NCBI GenBank assembly: GCA_017526785.1
Contig: JAFXQV010000004.1
Span: forward strand, 104,615 to 168,614
Length of the DNA: 64,000 bases
Source: Oscillibacter sp.
GTDB lineage: Bacteria; Bacillota; Clostridia; Oscillospirales; Oscillospiraceae
Direction of reading: 5' to 3'
Notes under the pieces: generated by a model
The model's input: the letters and a program-made list of their open reading frames with translations, nothing else
Database searches by the model: none
Told to the model about the DNA's origin: nothing
Made by a program: the position numbers and the translations under genes
Shown here: positions 34,441 through 43,012 of the stretch, in pieces
Layout of the letters: every line of letters begins with the position of its first letter
Position numbering within the stretch: position 1 is the stretch's first letter

Positions 34441-34629
34441 ATGGCAAAGTGTGAATTTTGCGACAAGGGCGTAACATTCGGAATCAAGGTATCCCACTCC
34501 CACCGCCGTTCCAACCGGATGTGGAAGCCGAACGTCAAGCGGGTCAAGGCCATTGTGGACGGTTCCCCCCGTCACGTATATGTATGCACCCGGTGTCTGC
34601 GTTCCGGCAAGGTCACGCGGGCGGTATGA
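34441..34629 (+). CDS. rpmB: 50S ribosomal protein L28
   Basis: A 62-residue ribosomal protein of the large subunit. It is the zinc-ribbon (C+) form: CEFC at residues 4-7 and CTRC near residue 50 provide four cysteines. The sequence HSHRRSNRMWKPNVKRVKA is typical of L28. AAAGGAGG lies before the start. Monocistronic, with its own promoter and terminator, as in many Firmicutes. Confidence 0.98.
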   Translation: MAKCEFCDKGVTFGIKVSHSHRRSNRMWKPNVKRVKAIVDGSPRHVYVCTRCLRSGKVTRAV

Positions 34630-34634
34630 CACGA

Positions 34635-34679
34635 ACAAAAAAGGAATCGCCGTGCGTCACGCCGCGACTCCTTTTTTGT
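34635..34679 (+). terminator. Rho-independent terminator of rpmB
   Basis: AACAAAAAAGGAATCGC pairs with GCGACTCCTTTTTTGTT (one mismatch) around a short loop, ending in a T-run (34671-34677). Confidence 0.85.
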
Positions 34680-34686
34680 TTTTCTC

Positions 34687-34715
34687 TTGACATTTCCGGC
34701 GCGGGTGTGTACAAT
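34687..34715 (+). promoter_or_regulatory. Sigma-A promoter of the T-box/valS unit
   Basis: TTGACA (34687-34692), 17 bp, TACAAT (34710-34715): a consensus -35 and a near-consensus -10 directly upstream of the T-box leader. Confidence 0.88.
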
Positions 34716-34721
34716 GACAGT

Positions 34722-34966
34722 CACCGTTTTCATAATCATGGCGCAGAGAAGGGAAGCAGTATCCGTAACGTGTGCGGCGCAGAGAGGGCGTGTCTGGTGC
34801 GAACGCCCCCGGCACGGCGGGGAAGTCGTCCCGGAGCGCCCGGACTGAACAGAGTAAGCCCGGCGGTTTCCCCCGTTACAGGGAATACGAGTGCGCGTAC
34901 ATGTACGCGAATGCAGGTGGTACCACGGAATTTTCCGCCCTGACCGTAAGGCCGGGGCGTTTTTTT
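34722..34966 (+). promoter_or_regulatory. T-box leader, valine specificity (GUC specifier)
   Basis: A T-box riboswitch that reads tRNA charging. The conserved T-box AGGTGGTACCACGG is at 34915-34928, and the terminator stem CGCCCTGACC/GGCCGGGGCG (34936-34959) with seven Ts follows. The stem I region has the AGAGAG element and, at 34822-34830, GGAAGTCGTC followed by CCGGAGC, the usual context of the specifier; either reading gives GUC, a valine codon. Further conserved pieces CTGAAC and AGTAAG follow. Uncharged tRNA-Val would stabilise the antiterminator and switch on the ycxB-like gene and valS. The 357-bp stretch between rpmB and the ycxB-like gene is filled by this leader, its promoter and the rpmB terminator. 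Confidence 0.93.
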
Positions 34967-34986
34967 GCCGGAAAGAGAGGTTGCTT

Positions 34987-35508
34987 ATGGAAGAATTTCA
35001 GATTCACTCTGCCTACGACCATCACGCGCTGAAAACGATGTCCCGCGTACTGCGCAAGACCACGCGCCGGAAATGGTCTATTGCGCTACGCGTGTTCGGC
35101 TGGACGGCGGTCTCGGCCTACGTTCTGCTGGAAGCCTTTTTGCTGTGGTGCGGCGACTTCGACCCGGACATTGTGGCGTTGCTGGCGATAGTGTTTGTTC
35201 TGTCGGTTCTGCTGTTCGAGGACGATTTCAACGGCTGGATAGCGTCCATGAACCTGTTGCCGGGAACCCGAGAGGCGGACACGCGTTTCGGCGCGGAGGA
35301 GTACATCGTCACGACGCAGGCCGCCGAAACCCATATGCGTTACGAAAATATCGGGGTTGTCGGCGAGACAACAGACAGTTTTGTGTTCATCATCGGCAAA
35401 CGGCACGCGCAACAGTTCCCCAAGGCCGGACTGGCGGCGGGAACCCCGGAACAGTTCCGCGACTTCATCGCGGAGAAAACCGGGCTGTCCGTGCGGTATG
35501 TGAAATAA
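34987..35508 (+). CDS. YcxB-like membrane protein under T-box control
   Basis: A 173-residue protein with a basic N-terminus, two membrane helices (about 35-52 and 58-76) and a C-terminal cytoplasmic domain of the YcxB type (EEYIVTTQAAETHMRYENIG, FVFIIGKRHAQQFPKAGL). The function of YcxB-like proteins is unknown. It lies between the valine T-box and valS with 24 bp to the valS start, so its expression should rise on valine starvation together with the synthetase. GAGAGG precedes the start at 34987. Confidence 0.82.
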   Translation: MEEFQIHSAYDHHALKTMSRVLRKTTRRKWSIALRVFGWTAVSAYVLLEAFLLWCGDFDPDIVALLAIVFVLSVLLFEDDFNGWIASMNLLPGTREADTRFGAEEYIVTTQAAETHMRYENIGVVGETTDSFVFIIGKRHAQQFPKAGLAAGTPEQFRDFIAEKTGLSVRYVK

Positions 35509-35532
35509 TGCCAACGAAAAGGAGTGTTTGAC

Positions 35533-38169
35533 ATGTCAGCGAAAGAACTGCCCAAGACTTACGACCCCCAACAGGTCGAACGCCGCATTTATGAAATGTG
35601 GGAGGCGGCGGACTGCTTCCGGGGCGACCCCGACCCCGAAAAGAAGCCCTTCTGTATCGTCATGCCCCCGCCGAACGTCACCGGACAACTCCACATGGGA
35701 CACGCCCTTGACGCCGCGCTACAGGATATCTTAATCCGCTTCCGGCGCATGCAGGGCTACGCGACACTGTGGCTCCCGGGGACTGACCACGCCGGGATTG
35801 CCACACAGATTAAAGTCGAGGAGGATTTGCGCGTCAAAGAGGGCAAGACCCGCTACGACTTAGGCCGTGAAAAGTTCCTGCAACGCGTCTGGAAGTGGAA
35901 AGAGACCTACGGCGGGCGCATCGTCGAACAGCAGAAAAAATTAGGCGTGTCGTGCGACTGGAACCGCTCCCGCTTCACAATGGACGAGGGGCTTTCCCGC
36001 GCCGTCCGGGAGGCGTTCTGCCGCCTGTACGAGCGCGGCCTGATTTACAAGGGAAGCCGCATTATTAACTGGTGTCCGCACTGTATCACGGCGCTGTCCG
36101 ACGCCGAAGTGGAGTACGTCGACAAGCCCGGTCATCTGTGGTATATCCGCTACCCGCTGGCGGACGGTTCCGGCGACTTGGTGGTGGCGACCACGCGCCC
36201 CGAAACCATGATGGGCGACACGGGCGTAGCCGTCAACCCGGCGGACGAACGTTTCAAGCACCTTGTCGGGAAAACGTGCATTCTGCCCATTATGAACCGC
36301 GAAATTCCGATTGTCGCGGACGAGTATGTGGAACTCGGTTTCGGTACGGGTGCCGTGAAAATGACGCCCGCCCACGACCCCAACGACTTTGAAGTGGGGC
36401 AGCGCCACAATCTGGAAATCGTGCGCTGTATCGGCGACGACGGTAAAATTAACGAGAACGGCGGCCCCTACAACGGTCTCGACCGCTACGAGTGCCGGAA
36501 GCAAATCGTCAAGGACTTGGAAGAGCAGGGCTACCTTGTCAAGACGGAACCCTACAGCCACAACGTGGGAACCTGTTACCGTTGCCACAACGACGTGGAG
36601 CCGCTGATTTCGGCGCAGTGGTTCGTAAAAATGAAGCCGTTGGCCGTCGAGGCCTTGCGGGTCGTGCGCGACGGTGAAACGAAGTTCGTGCCGGAACGCT
36701 TCTCGAAAATCTACACGAACTGGATGGAGAACGTGCATGACTGGTGCATTTCGCGCCAGTTGTGGTGGGGACACCAAATCCCGGCTTGGTACTGCGCCGA
36801 CTGCGGACACATTACCGTCAGCCGGACAGACCCCGACCAGTGCGAAAAGTGCGGGAGTGCAAGTCTGACCCGGGAGCCGGATGTACTCGACACTTGGTTT
36901 TCGTCGGCGCTCTGGCCGTTCAGCACGCTGGGCTGGCCGGACAAAACCCCGGAACTGGATTATTTCTACCCGACGAGCGTTCTTGTGACGGGCTACGATA
37001 TTATTTTCTTCTGGGTGTCGCGCATGATTTTCTCGGGCTGTGAACACATGAAGCAAGTCCCATTCCGTACGGTGCTGATTCACGGCCTTGTCCGCGACGA
37101 CAAGGGACGCAAAATGTCAAAGTCTCTGGGCAACGGTATTGACCCGCTGGAAATGGCGGAGCGGTACGGCGCGGACGCCTTGCGCTTCAACCTCATCACG
37201 GGCAACAGTCCCGGCAACGACTGCCGCTTTTACACGGAGAAATGCGAGGCAATGCGGAACTTCGCCAACAAGGTTTGGAACGCGAGCCGCTTCGTGCTGA
37301 TGAATCTGAAAATCGACCGCTGTACACTCCCGGACGCGTCCCGGCTGGAACGCGAGGACAAGTGGGTGTTGAGCAAGTTAAACCGCCTTGTCCGGGAAGT
37401 TACCGAAAATCTGGAGAGTTACGAAATCGGCGTGGCGTCGGCGAAAGTCTACGATTTCCTCTGGGACACTTATTGTGACTGGTATATCGAGCTGACGAAA
37501 ACGCGCCTCAACGGCGACGACCCCGCCGCCGCCGAAACCGCGCAAAACGTCCTCTGCTACGTGCTGACACAGCTTCTGAAACTGTTACACCCGTTCATGC
37601 CGTTTCTGACGGAGGAAATTTATCAGGCGTTGCCCCACGAGGGCGACTTCATCATGACAAGCGCGTGGCCGGAGTATTCCGACGCGCTGTCGTTCCCGGC
37701 GGAAGAAAGCGCGATGGAAGCCGTCATGGACACGATACGGGCAATCCGCACGCGGCGCTCCGAAATGAACGTGCCGCCGTCCCGGAAGGCGGAACTCCTG
37801 CTTGTCACGGCGAACCCGGAACCGTATCAAACCGGGTTGCACTTCCTGCAACGTCTGGCGTGGGCGAAAGAGGTCAAGTTCGCGGACGCCGCGCCGCCGG
37901 ATTTGTCGGGACTGGTCTCCGTGGTCACGCACGGCGCTACGGCGTATATGCCGCTGAGCGAGTTAGTCGACTTACAGGCCGAGCGCGAGAGAATCACGAA
38001 GGAACTCGACAAAGCCCGAAACGGCCTCCGTATCACGGAAGGCAAGCTGTCGAATGAGAAATTCATCTCGAAAGCGCCGGAGAACGTGGTCAAGGCCGAA
38101 CGCGAAAAAGTGGAGAAATACCGCGAACTCATTGCCAAGCTGGAACAGTCCGCCAGGGCGCTGGAATAA
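35533..38169 (+). CDS. valS: Valyl-tRNA synthetase
   Basis: ValS charges tRNA-Val. The 878-residue class I synthetase has PPNVTGQLHMGHAL with the HIGH-type motif HMGH, the KMSKS motif (GRKMSKSLGNGIDP), the CP1 editing domain (TTRPETMMGDTGVAVNP, MTPAHDPNDFEVG), a zinc-like CxxC pair (YCADCGH, CEKC), and a C-terminal coiled coil (from about residue 810, LVDLQAERERITKELDKA) typical of ValS. The start at 35533 has AAAGGAG 8 bp upstream; a GTG at 35524 overlaps that site. Control by the upstream T-box agrees with valine specificity. Confidence 0.98.
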   Translation: MSAKELPKTYDPQQVERRIYEMWEAADCFRGDPDPEKKPFCIVMPPPNVTGQLHMGHALDAALQDILIRFRRMQGYATLWLPGTDHAGIATQIKVEEDLRVKEGKTRYDLGREKFLQRVWKWKETYGGRIVEQQKKLGVSCDWNRSRFTMDEGLSRAVREAFCRLYERGLIYKGSRIINWCPHCITALSDAEVEYVDKPGHLWYIRYPLADGSGDLVVATTRPETMMGDTGVAVNPADERFKHLVGKTCILPIMNREIPIVADEYVELGFGTGAVKMTPAHDPNDFEVGQRHNLEIVRCIGDDGKINENGGPYNGLDRYECRKQIVKDLEEQGYLVKTEPYSHNVGTCYRCHNDVEPLISAQWFVKMKPLAVEALRVVRDGETKFVPERFSKIYTNWMENVHDWCISRQLWWGHQIPAWYCADCGHITVSRTDPDQCEKCGSASLTREPDVLDTWFSSALWPFSTLGWPDKTPELDYFYPTSVLVTGYDIIFFWVSRMIFSGCEHMKQVPFRTVLIHGLVRDDKGRKMSKSLGNGIDPLEMAERYGADALRFNLITGNSPGNDCRFYTEKCEAMRNFANKVWNASRFVLMNLKIDRCTLPDASRLEREDKWVLSKLNRLVREVTENLESYEIGVASAKVYDFLWDTYCDWYIELTKTRLNGDDPAAAETAQNVLCYVLTQLLKLLHPFMPFLTEEIYQALPHEGDFIMTSAWPEYSDALSFPAEESAMEAVMDTIRAIRTRRSEMNVPPSRKAELLLVTANPEPYQTGLHFLQRLAWAKEVKFADAAPPDLSGLVSVVTHGATAYMPLSELVDLQAERERITKELDKARNGLRITEGKLSNEKFISKAPENVVKAEREKVEKYRELIAKLEQSARALE

Positions 38170-38176
38170 GACGAAC

Positions 38177-38209
38177 GCCCCTCTGTTGCCTTACGGCGGC
38201 AGAGGGGGC
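38177..38209. terminator. Hairpin between convergent valS and SGNH hydrolase genes
   Basis: GCCCCTCTGTTGCC (38177-38190) pairs with GGCGGCAGAGGGGGC (38195-38209, G-U pairs and one extra G) around TTAC. Strong stem, weak T-run on either side. Confidence 0.7.
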
Positions 38210-38221
38210 GCTGAATGCGCG

Positions 38222-38824
38222 TTACGGAATTTTCACGGCGGGTTCGGGCAGGGTGTCCAGCGTCTGCATGAGGTGCCGGGCGAACGCGGCGTGACCCTCC
38301 GGGCGGAAATGTACGCCGTCGAAGTCGAGCGCCACATCCCACGCCCCGGCGTCGGCGAACAGTACGCCCAACTGCCGAGCCAGTACGCGGTAGCAGGGCG
38401 CGAGGCGTACCGATTCCGTGACAATACGCGAATCCGGCACCCATTCGCCGCTGCGCATGGGCGGGGGCGCAATCAGCAGGACGCGGATTTCCCAGTTTGC
38501 CGCCAAAACGCGCTGTAAAAGCAGTTTCATCCGGGATGTCACGTCTTCCGCCGTGAAATGGGGGTGCGTGAGAAAGTCATTGGTGCCTAACAGTACCGTG
38601 ACAATGTCCACGGGCATGGCGTTGGAAATCAGGCGTTCCACGGCGGACAGTTCGCCGTCGTTGGAGGGGATTTCCCGCCCGTTCTGGCCGCAGTTGATAA
38701 CGTCCCAGCCGTTGGCCTGCAAAATCCCCGTCCATCGTACGTCATCCGGGTAAGGGTCGCCCCAGTACGAGTGGGGATTGTAGCCGAATGTGTTGGAATC
38801 TCCATAGCATAGAATTCTCCGCAA
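38222..38824 (-). CDS. SGNH/GDSL-family hydrolase
   Basis: A 200-residue esterase-type hydrolase without signal peptide. The blocks of the family are clear: block I RRILCYGDSNTFGY with the nucleophile Ser, block III GTNDF, and block V DGVHFRPEGH with the Asp-His pair; block II is NCGQNGREI. The closest pattern is the GDSL arylesterase type. The start is taken as TTG at 38824, 8 bp after GGAGG; the ATG at 38839 overlaps that ribosome site. The substrate is unknown. It is convergent with valS and divergent from the Memo-AMMECR1 gene. Confidence 0.9.
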   Translation of the reverse strand: MRRILCYGDSNTFGYNPHSYWGDPYPDDVRWTGILQANGWDVINCGQNGREIPSNDGELSAVERLISNAMPVDIVTVLLGTNDFLTHPHFTAEDVTSRMKLLLQRVLAANWEIRVLLIAPPPMRSGEWVPDSRIVTESVRLAPCYRVLARQLGVLFADAGAWDVALDFDGVHFRPEGHAAFARHLMQTLDTLPEPAVKIP

Positions 38825-38958
38825 AGTCGCCGCCTCCATTTCCGTTATATTTGCCTTTCCCGTCGCGGAATGTTACGATTCAGGCTTGTTTTACGTACTC
38901 AAAAACTGTGTTTTGTTCCGGTTTCCGTCGCTTTCACGGGATTTTGTGAAATCCGCCG

Positions 38959-38987
38959 TTGACATTGTGCCGGGTCTCTGTTATTGT
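38959..38987 (+). promoter_or_regulatory. Sigma-A promoter of the AmmeMemoRadiSam genes
   Basis: TTGACA (38959-38964), 17 bp, TATTGT (38982-38987), about 79 bp before the start at 39066. Confidence 0.75.
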
Positions 38988-39065
38988 TACGCCGTTATCA
39001 TAACATATCATTGGAGAATCGTAAAGAGGTTTCCGAATTATTTTTCCGAAAAGGGGCGTGATTCC

Positions 39066-40454
39066 ATGTCGTTGCTTGGTTCCGTGATAGTCCCCCACCC
39101 GCCCGTGATTCTGCCGACGGTCGGGCGCGGCCGGGAACGGGAAATTCAAAACGTGACGGACGCCTACCGCGCCGCCGCGCGTCAGGTCGCCGCGTGGGAG
39201 CCGGAAGTCTTGGTTGTGTCGTCCCCGCATGTGGTGATGTACGCCGACTACTTCCACATTCCGCCGGGAAAGCGGACGGCCGGAAGTATGGCGTCGTTCG
39301 GCGCACCGGAAACCCGTCTGGAGGCGGAATACGACATCGAACTCCGGCGCGAACTGATTCGGGAGGCCGAGGCGGCGGGAATCCGCGCCGGGACTATGGG
39401 GGAGCGCGACGCCGCGCTTGACCACGGGACTTTTATCCCGCTGTACTTCCTGCGGGAGGCCGGGGTCGACGCGCCGATAGTGCGGATAGGGCTTTCGGGG
39501 TTCTCCCCGCTGACGCACTACCGTTTGGGGCAGTGCGTGGCGCGGAGCGTCGAAAACTTGAACCGCCGCGCCGTGTTCGTGGCCAGCGGGGACTTGTCGC
39601 ACAAACTCCGCGACGACGGCCCCTACGGCTACGCGCCGGAAGGCCCCGTATTTGACGAGGAGATTGTAAAGGCCTTGAAATCCGCCGACTTCCTGCGCTT
39701 TCTGACGCTGAATCCGTCTCTATGCGAACGCGCGGCGGAATGCGGCCTGCGTTCGTTCCAGATTATGGCGGGCGCGCTGGACGGGCTATCCGTCGAGCCG
39801 TCGTTTCTTGTCCATGAAGGGAAATTCGGCGTCGGCTACGGAATCGCGACGTTCGCGGTCACGGGGCGCGACACAAGCCGCTGTTACGCCGGACAGTACG
39901 AACGCGCCGAACGGGAACGTTTAGAGCGGCGCAAGGAGTCGGAGGACGCGTGGGTGCAACTGGCGCGGCGGTCTCTCGAAACGTACGTCCGCACAAAGGA
40001 GCCGCTGTCGGAACTCCCGGACGGACTGCCGGAGGAGATGACCGGGAAACGCGCCGGGGCGTTCGTGTCCCTGCACGTCCGGGACAGCCTGCGGGGCTGT
40101 ATCGGCACGACCGCGCCGACAACGGACTCCGTGGCGTGGGAGATTGTGCAGAACGCCGTTTCGGCCGGGACGCGTGACCCACGTTTCCCGCCCGTTCGGG
40201 TCGACGAACTCGACACGCTGGAATACAGTGTGGACGTACTCGGCACGCCGGAGCCTGTCCAATCGGCGGCCGAACTGGACGTGAAGCGCTACGGGGTGAT
40301 TGTCAGTTGCGGCGGGCGTCGCGGGCTGTTACTGCCCGACTTGGACGGCGTGGACACCGTGGAACAGCAGATTGACATCGCGCGTCAAAAGGGTGGAATC
40401 AGTTCCCGCGAACGCTACACGCTGGAACGCTTCGAGGTGGTGCGCCACACATGA
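39066..40454 (+). CDS. Memo-like and AMMECR1 domains fused (AmmeMemoRadiSam proteins B and A)
   Basis: A 462-residue cytoplasmic fusion. Residues 1 to about 270 are a Memo/class III extradiol dioxygenase-like domain (IVPHPPVILP, HGTFIPLYFL, VFVASGDLSHKL, with potential metal-binding His and Asp residues). Residues about 285-460 are an AMMECR1 domain with its signature LRGCIGT and RDPRFPPVRVDEL. In many bacteria these are separate genes next to a radical SAM gene, the AmmeMemoRadiSam grouping; here A and B are one polypeptide and the radical SAM partner overlaps by 4 bp. The human homologues are linked to redox and copper biology, but the bacterial role is unclear. The start at 39066 follows AAGGGG; upstream in-frame sequence to 38886 covers the promoter. 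Confidence 0.93.
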   Translation: MSLLGSVIVPHPPVILPTVGRGREREIQNVTDAYRAAARQVAAWEPEVLVVSSPHVVMYADYFHIPPGKRTAGSMASFGAPETRLEAEYDIELRRELIREAEAAGIRAGTMGERDAALDHGTFIPLYFLREAGVDAPIVRIGLSGFSPLTHYRLGQCVARSVENLNRRAVFVASGDLSHKLRDDGPYGYAPEGPVFDEEIVKALKSADFLRFLTLNPSLCERAAECGLRSFQIMAGALDGLSVEPSFLVHEGKFGVGYGIATFAVTGRDTSRCYAGQYERAERERLERRKESEDAWVQLARRSLETYVRTKEPLSELPDGLPEEMTGKRAGAFVSLHVRDSLRGCIGTTAPTTDSVAWEIVQNAVSAGTRDPRFPPVRVDELDTLEYSVDVLGTPEPVQSAAELDVKRYGVIVSCGGRRGLLLPDLDGVDTVEQQIDIARQKGGISSRERYTLERFEVVRHT

Positions 40455-41281
40455 AAGCGACTTGTACGCTCTGCTTCCATCACTGTCAGCTCGACGACGG
40501 TCAGACCGGGTACTGTCGGGCGCGTGGGAATCGCGGCGGCGCGGTCGTGCCGCTGAACTACGGCAAAGTCAGCGGTATCGCGTTAGACCCCATCGAAAAG
40601 AAGCCGTTGCGGCGCTTCCGCCCGGGGAGCAAGATACTGTCCGTGGGAAGTTACGGTTGCAACTTGCGTTGTCCGTTCTGCCAGAACCACGAGATTTCCA
40701 TGTCCGGCGCGGAGGGCGTGGAGGCGCTTTATCTGTCGCCGGACGCGCTGGCCGAACAGGCGCAACGCCTGCGGGAGTTCGGCAACATCGGCGCGGCCTA
40801 CACTTACAATGAGCCGTTAATCGGCTATGAGTACGTCCGCGACTGCGCGAAGCTGATACGCGGGCGCGGGATGTTCAATGTACTGGTGTCGAACGGCACC
40901 ATAGAGGAAGCGCCGTGGCGGGAGTTACTGCCCCTGCTGGACGCCGTGAATATAGATTTAAAGGGCTTCACGGGCGCATGGTATCAGCGTCTGGGCGGAG
41001 ACTTGGAGACCGTCAAGCGCAATATCCGAATCGCGGCGGAGGCGGGCTGTCATGTGGAGGTGACGACCCTGTTAGTCACGGGCGAGAATGACAGCGCGGA
41101 GGAAGTGCAAGCCCTGTCGGAGTGGCTGTCGGGTGTTGACCGTTCGATTCCGTTGCACCTGTCACGATTTTTCCCGCGCTACCGCATGGCCGACAAGCCC
41201 CCAACGCCCGTCGATACCGTGTACCGTCTGGCGGATATCGCCCGACAGTCGCTGTCTTTCGTCTACACGGGCAATTGTTAA
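40451..41281 (+). CDS. amrS: AmmeMemoRadiSam system radical SAM enzyme (AmrS)
   Basis: A 276-residue radical S-adenosylmethionine enzyme. The iron-sulfur cluster motif CxxxCxxC is Cys70, Cys74, Cys77 (GCNLRCPFC), preceded by an extra cysteine cluster at the N-terminus (Cys5, Cys8, Cys12, Cys22) that is typical of this PflA-like subfamily. The chain has the usual EPLIGYEY and NVLVSNGT segments of the partial TIM barrel. It overlaps the Memo-AMMECR1 gene (ATGA), so the products probably act together on an unidentified substrate. Confidence 0.94.
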   Translation: MKATCTLCFHHCQLDDGQTGYCRARGNRGGAVVPLNYGKVSGIALDPIEKKPLRRFRPGSKILSVGSYGCNLRCPFCQNHEISMSGAEGVEALYLSPDALAEQAQRLREFGNIGAAYTYNEPLIGYEYVRDCAKLIRGRGMFNVLVSNGTIEEAPWRELLPLLDAVNIDLKGFTGAWYQRLGGDLETVKRNIRIAAEAGCHVEVTTLLVTGENDSAEEVQALSEWLSGVDRSIPLHLSRFFPRYRMADKPPTPVDTVYRLADIARQSLSFVYTGNC

Positions 41282-41287
41282 GAGATA

Positions 41288-41310
41288 CGGAACCGCTTTC
41301 GGCGGTTCCG
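41288..41310. terminator. Hairpin between convergent amrS and anti-sigma genes
   Basis: CGGAACCGC (41288-41296) pairs perfectly with GCGGTTCCG (41302-41310) around TTTCG; no T-run on either side. Confidence 0.6.
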
Positions 41311-41316
41311 CACTGT

Positions 41317-42390
41317 TCACAATGGCACAAAGATATAATATTCCGCGTCCGGCGAGGTTGTCGGCGGCGTGTCGCCGCCGGGGACGGCCTCCATATCGCT
41401 GTCCGCGAGTTGCAGGCTTAGCGCGTCAAACTCCGCCGCTGTCAGCGCGTACCAGACGCCGGACGTAGTTTCCCCGGCGCGGTCGTACGATTTTAGTAGA
41501 GGCGCGGCCTCTGCGGGTACCGTCCAGACGGACGGCGCGGCGTACAATTCGGCTTCGGCGTTTTCCGGCACGGAATCTCCGAACGCGTCGCGTTCCGGTT
41601 CGGGAATCGGCGCGGCGGCGTTGACGGTATCCGGCGCGGTTGCCGATTCCGTGTCGACGCTTCCGGAGGCAAGCGGAACGCCGTCCGGTGCTTCTTCCTC
41701 TTCGGGAACGGATTCCGCCGCGCTCTGCTGTTCCGGGGCGGACTTCTTGGAAGCGGCGGATTCCGCCGGACTGTTCGCTTGCGGTGCGTCGCTGAAGCGA
41801 TAATCCGCCGTGTCGGCGTCGTCGGAAACGTAACCCGTGTCAGCAGGCGGCACCGTGTCGGCGTCGTCGGAATCGTGAGCCGCGCCAGCAGGCGGCACCG
41901 TGTCGGCGTCGTCGGAAACGTAACCCGCGTCAGCAGACGGCATTGTGTCGGCGTCGTCCGGGTTATAGGCCACGGACAGCATAGGCGTTCCGCCTCCGGC
42001 GTCCGTGTCGGACGTGACGCTTTCCGAAACGGCGTCGCCGATTTTGTAAACGTCCCCGCTCCCCGTACTTTCGCCGATACGCGGCAGGCCGCGAACCAGC
42101 AGGAACACCGCCAGACAGGCCGCCAGCGGCAACATAAACTTTTTCCACTGCGTCCGCCACGGGATTTGTCGCGGGGGCAACGCGGCAAGCACCGATTCCG
42201 CGAAGCCGTCCGGGACGACGGTTTCTTCAATGTCCGGGAACGCGTCGCGCATGGCCAGCGCGTCCGAGACGTACGCCTGACAATCCGCGCAGAGCGTCAA
42301 GTGTTCGCGGACTTCCCCGGCCTCTTGCGCGGACAGTTCCCCGTCTATGAACGCGTCCAGCAGGGCCGCGTACTTGTCATGACTGTTCAT
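41317..42390 (-). CDS. Membrane anti-sigma factor with zinc-finger domain and tandem-repeat linker
   Basis: A 357-residue single-pass membrane protein. The N-terminal 50 residues are a zf-HC2 (ZAS) anti-sigma domain with the HxxxCxxC motif (REHLTLCADC) that would hold the adjacent ECF sigma factor. One membrane helix lies at about residues 87-104 (KFMLPLAACLAVFLLVRGL). The extracytoplasmic part starts with a 15-residue acidic repeat present three times plus a fraction, then a low-complexity Ser/Ala/Pro/Glu region, and ends in a small folded domain of about 75 residues. The gene overlaps the sigma gene by 14 bp. The signal sensed is unknown; the long acidic linker may reach through the cell wall. 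Confidence 0.88.
   Translation of the reverse strand: MNSHDKYAALLDAFIDGELSAQEAGEVREHLTLCADCQAYVSDALAMRDAFPDIEETVVPDGFAESVLAALPPRQIPWRTQWKKFMLPLAACLAVFLLVRGLPRIGESTGSGDVYKIGDAVSESVTSDTDAGGGTPMLSVAYNPDDADTMPSADAGYVSDDADTVPPAGAAHDSDDADTVPPADTGYVSDDADTADYRFSDAPQANSPAESAASKKSAPEQQSAAESVPEEEEAPDGVPLASGSVDTESATAPDTVNAAAPIPEPERDAFGDSVPENAEAELYAAPSVWTVPAEAAPLLKSYDRAGETTSGVWYALTAAEFDALSLQLADSDMEAVPGGDTPPTTSPDAEYYIFVPL
41809..41960 (-). repeat. 45-bp tandem repeat inside the anti-sigma gene
   Basis: Units begin at 41809, 41854, 41899 and (partial) 41944, each 45 bp with a few substitutions. They keep the reading frame and encode a 15-residue unit rich in Asp, Ala, Thr, Val and Pro (DDADTVPPADTGYVS). 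Slippage at this repeat would change linker length without a frameshift. Confidence 0.92.
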
Positions 42391-43012
42391 GTTGCAGCCC
42401 TCCTTTCCTGTCCCTTAGACGCCCGGACGCGAAAAAAGTTCCCCGCGCCGTGAGAATTTTTCGCAGACTTTCCCGCGCCCGGTGAATGCGGGACTTGACG
42501 GTTCCGGCGTCCAGTGACAGCGCCCGCCCGATTTCCTCATAGGAGAGCTGATGGATTTCCCGCAGAATCAGTATCTGCCTGTGTTCGGGGGAAAGCGTTT
42601 GCAAAGCGTCCTGTAACTCCTGCCGGAGTTCCCGGCGCTCAACAGTTTCTTGTGGCGAGGGGGCGGCGTCCGGAATGTCAAGCTGTATCTCTTCATCGTT
42701 CAGGGAGAACCCGGCGCGGGCGTCGCGGCGCTGGCGACGCCGCAGTAAGTCCATGCAGGCGTTGGACGTGAGCCGATACAGCCACGTCGAGAAATTGGCG
42801 TCCCCGCGAAAGCGCGGCAGGCCTTGCCACGCCGATACAAACGCTTCCTGCGCGGCGTCCGCGCCGTCGTCGGGATTCCCGCAGAGACGGTTTGAGAGCG
42901 TCAGCACCTTCTTTTCGTACCGCCTCACGAGTTCCCCGAACGCGTCCCGACTGCCCTTGGCGGCCTTCGTGAGTAGTTCCTGTTCCGGCGTGGTGGTGAA
43001 ATCAACAGTCAT
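42377..43012 (-). CDS. ECF-type RNA polymerase sigma factor (SigW-like)
   Basis: A 211-residue extracytoplasmic-function sigma factor. Region 2 reads [39 protein letters not shown] and [20 protein letters not shown]; region 4 reads [40 protein letters not shown]. Its start overlaps the dusB stop by 4 bp and its end overlaps the anti-sigma gene by 14 bp, the usual arrangement for coupled synthesis of sigma and anti-sigma. I see no own promoter within dusB. Confidence 0.96.
   Translation of the reverse strand: MTVDFTTTPEQELLTKAAKGSRDAFGELVRRYEKKVLTLSNRLCGNPDDGADAAQEAFVSAWQGLPRFRGDANFSTWLYRLTSNACMDLLRRRQRRDARAGFSLNDEEIQLDIPDAAPSPQETVERRELRQELQDALQTLSPEHRQILILREIHQLSYEEIGRALSLDAGTVKSRIHRARESLRKILTARGTFFASGRLRDRKGGLQHEQS

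Noticed and set aside
35941-37083. A 380-codon minus-strand frame opposite valS
   Set aside because: Shadow frame of a certain valS gene.
41809-41960. CRISPR-like array
   Set aside because: The 45-bp units are directly adjacent without spacers and lie in frame in a coding gene.
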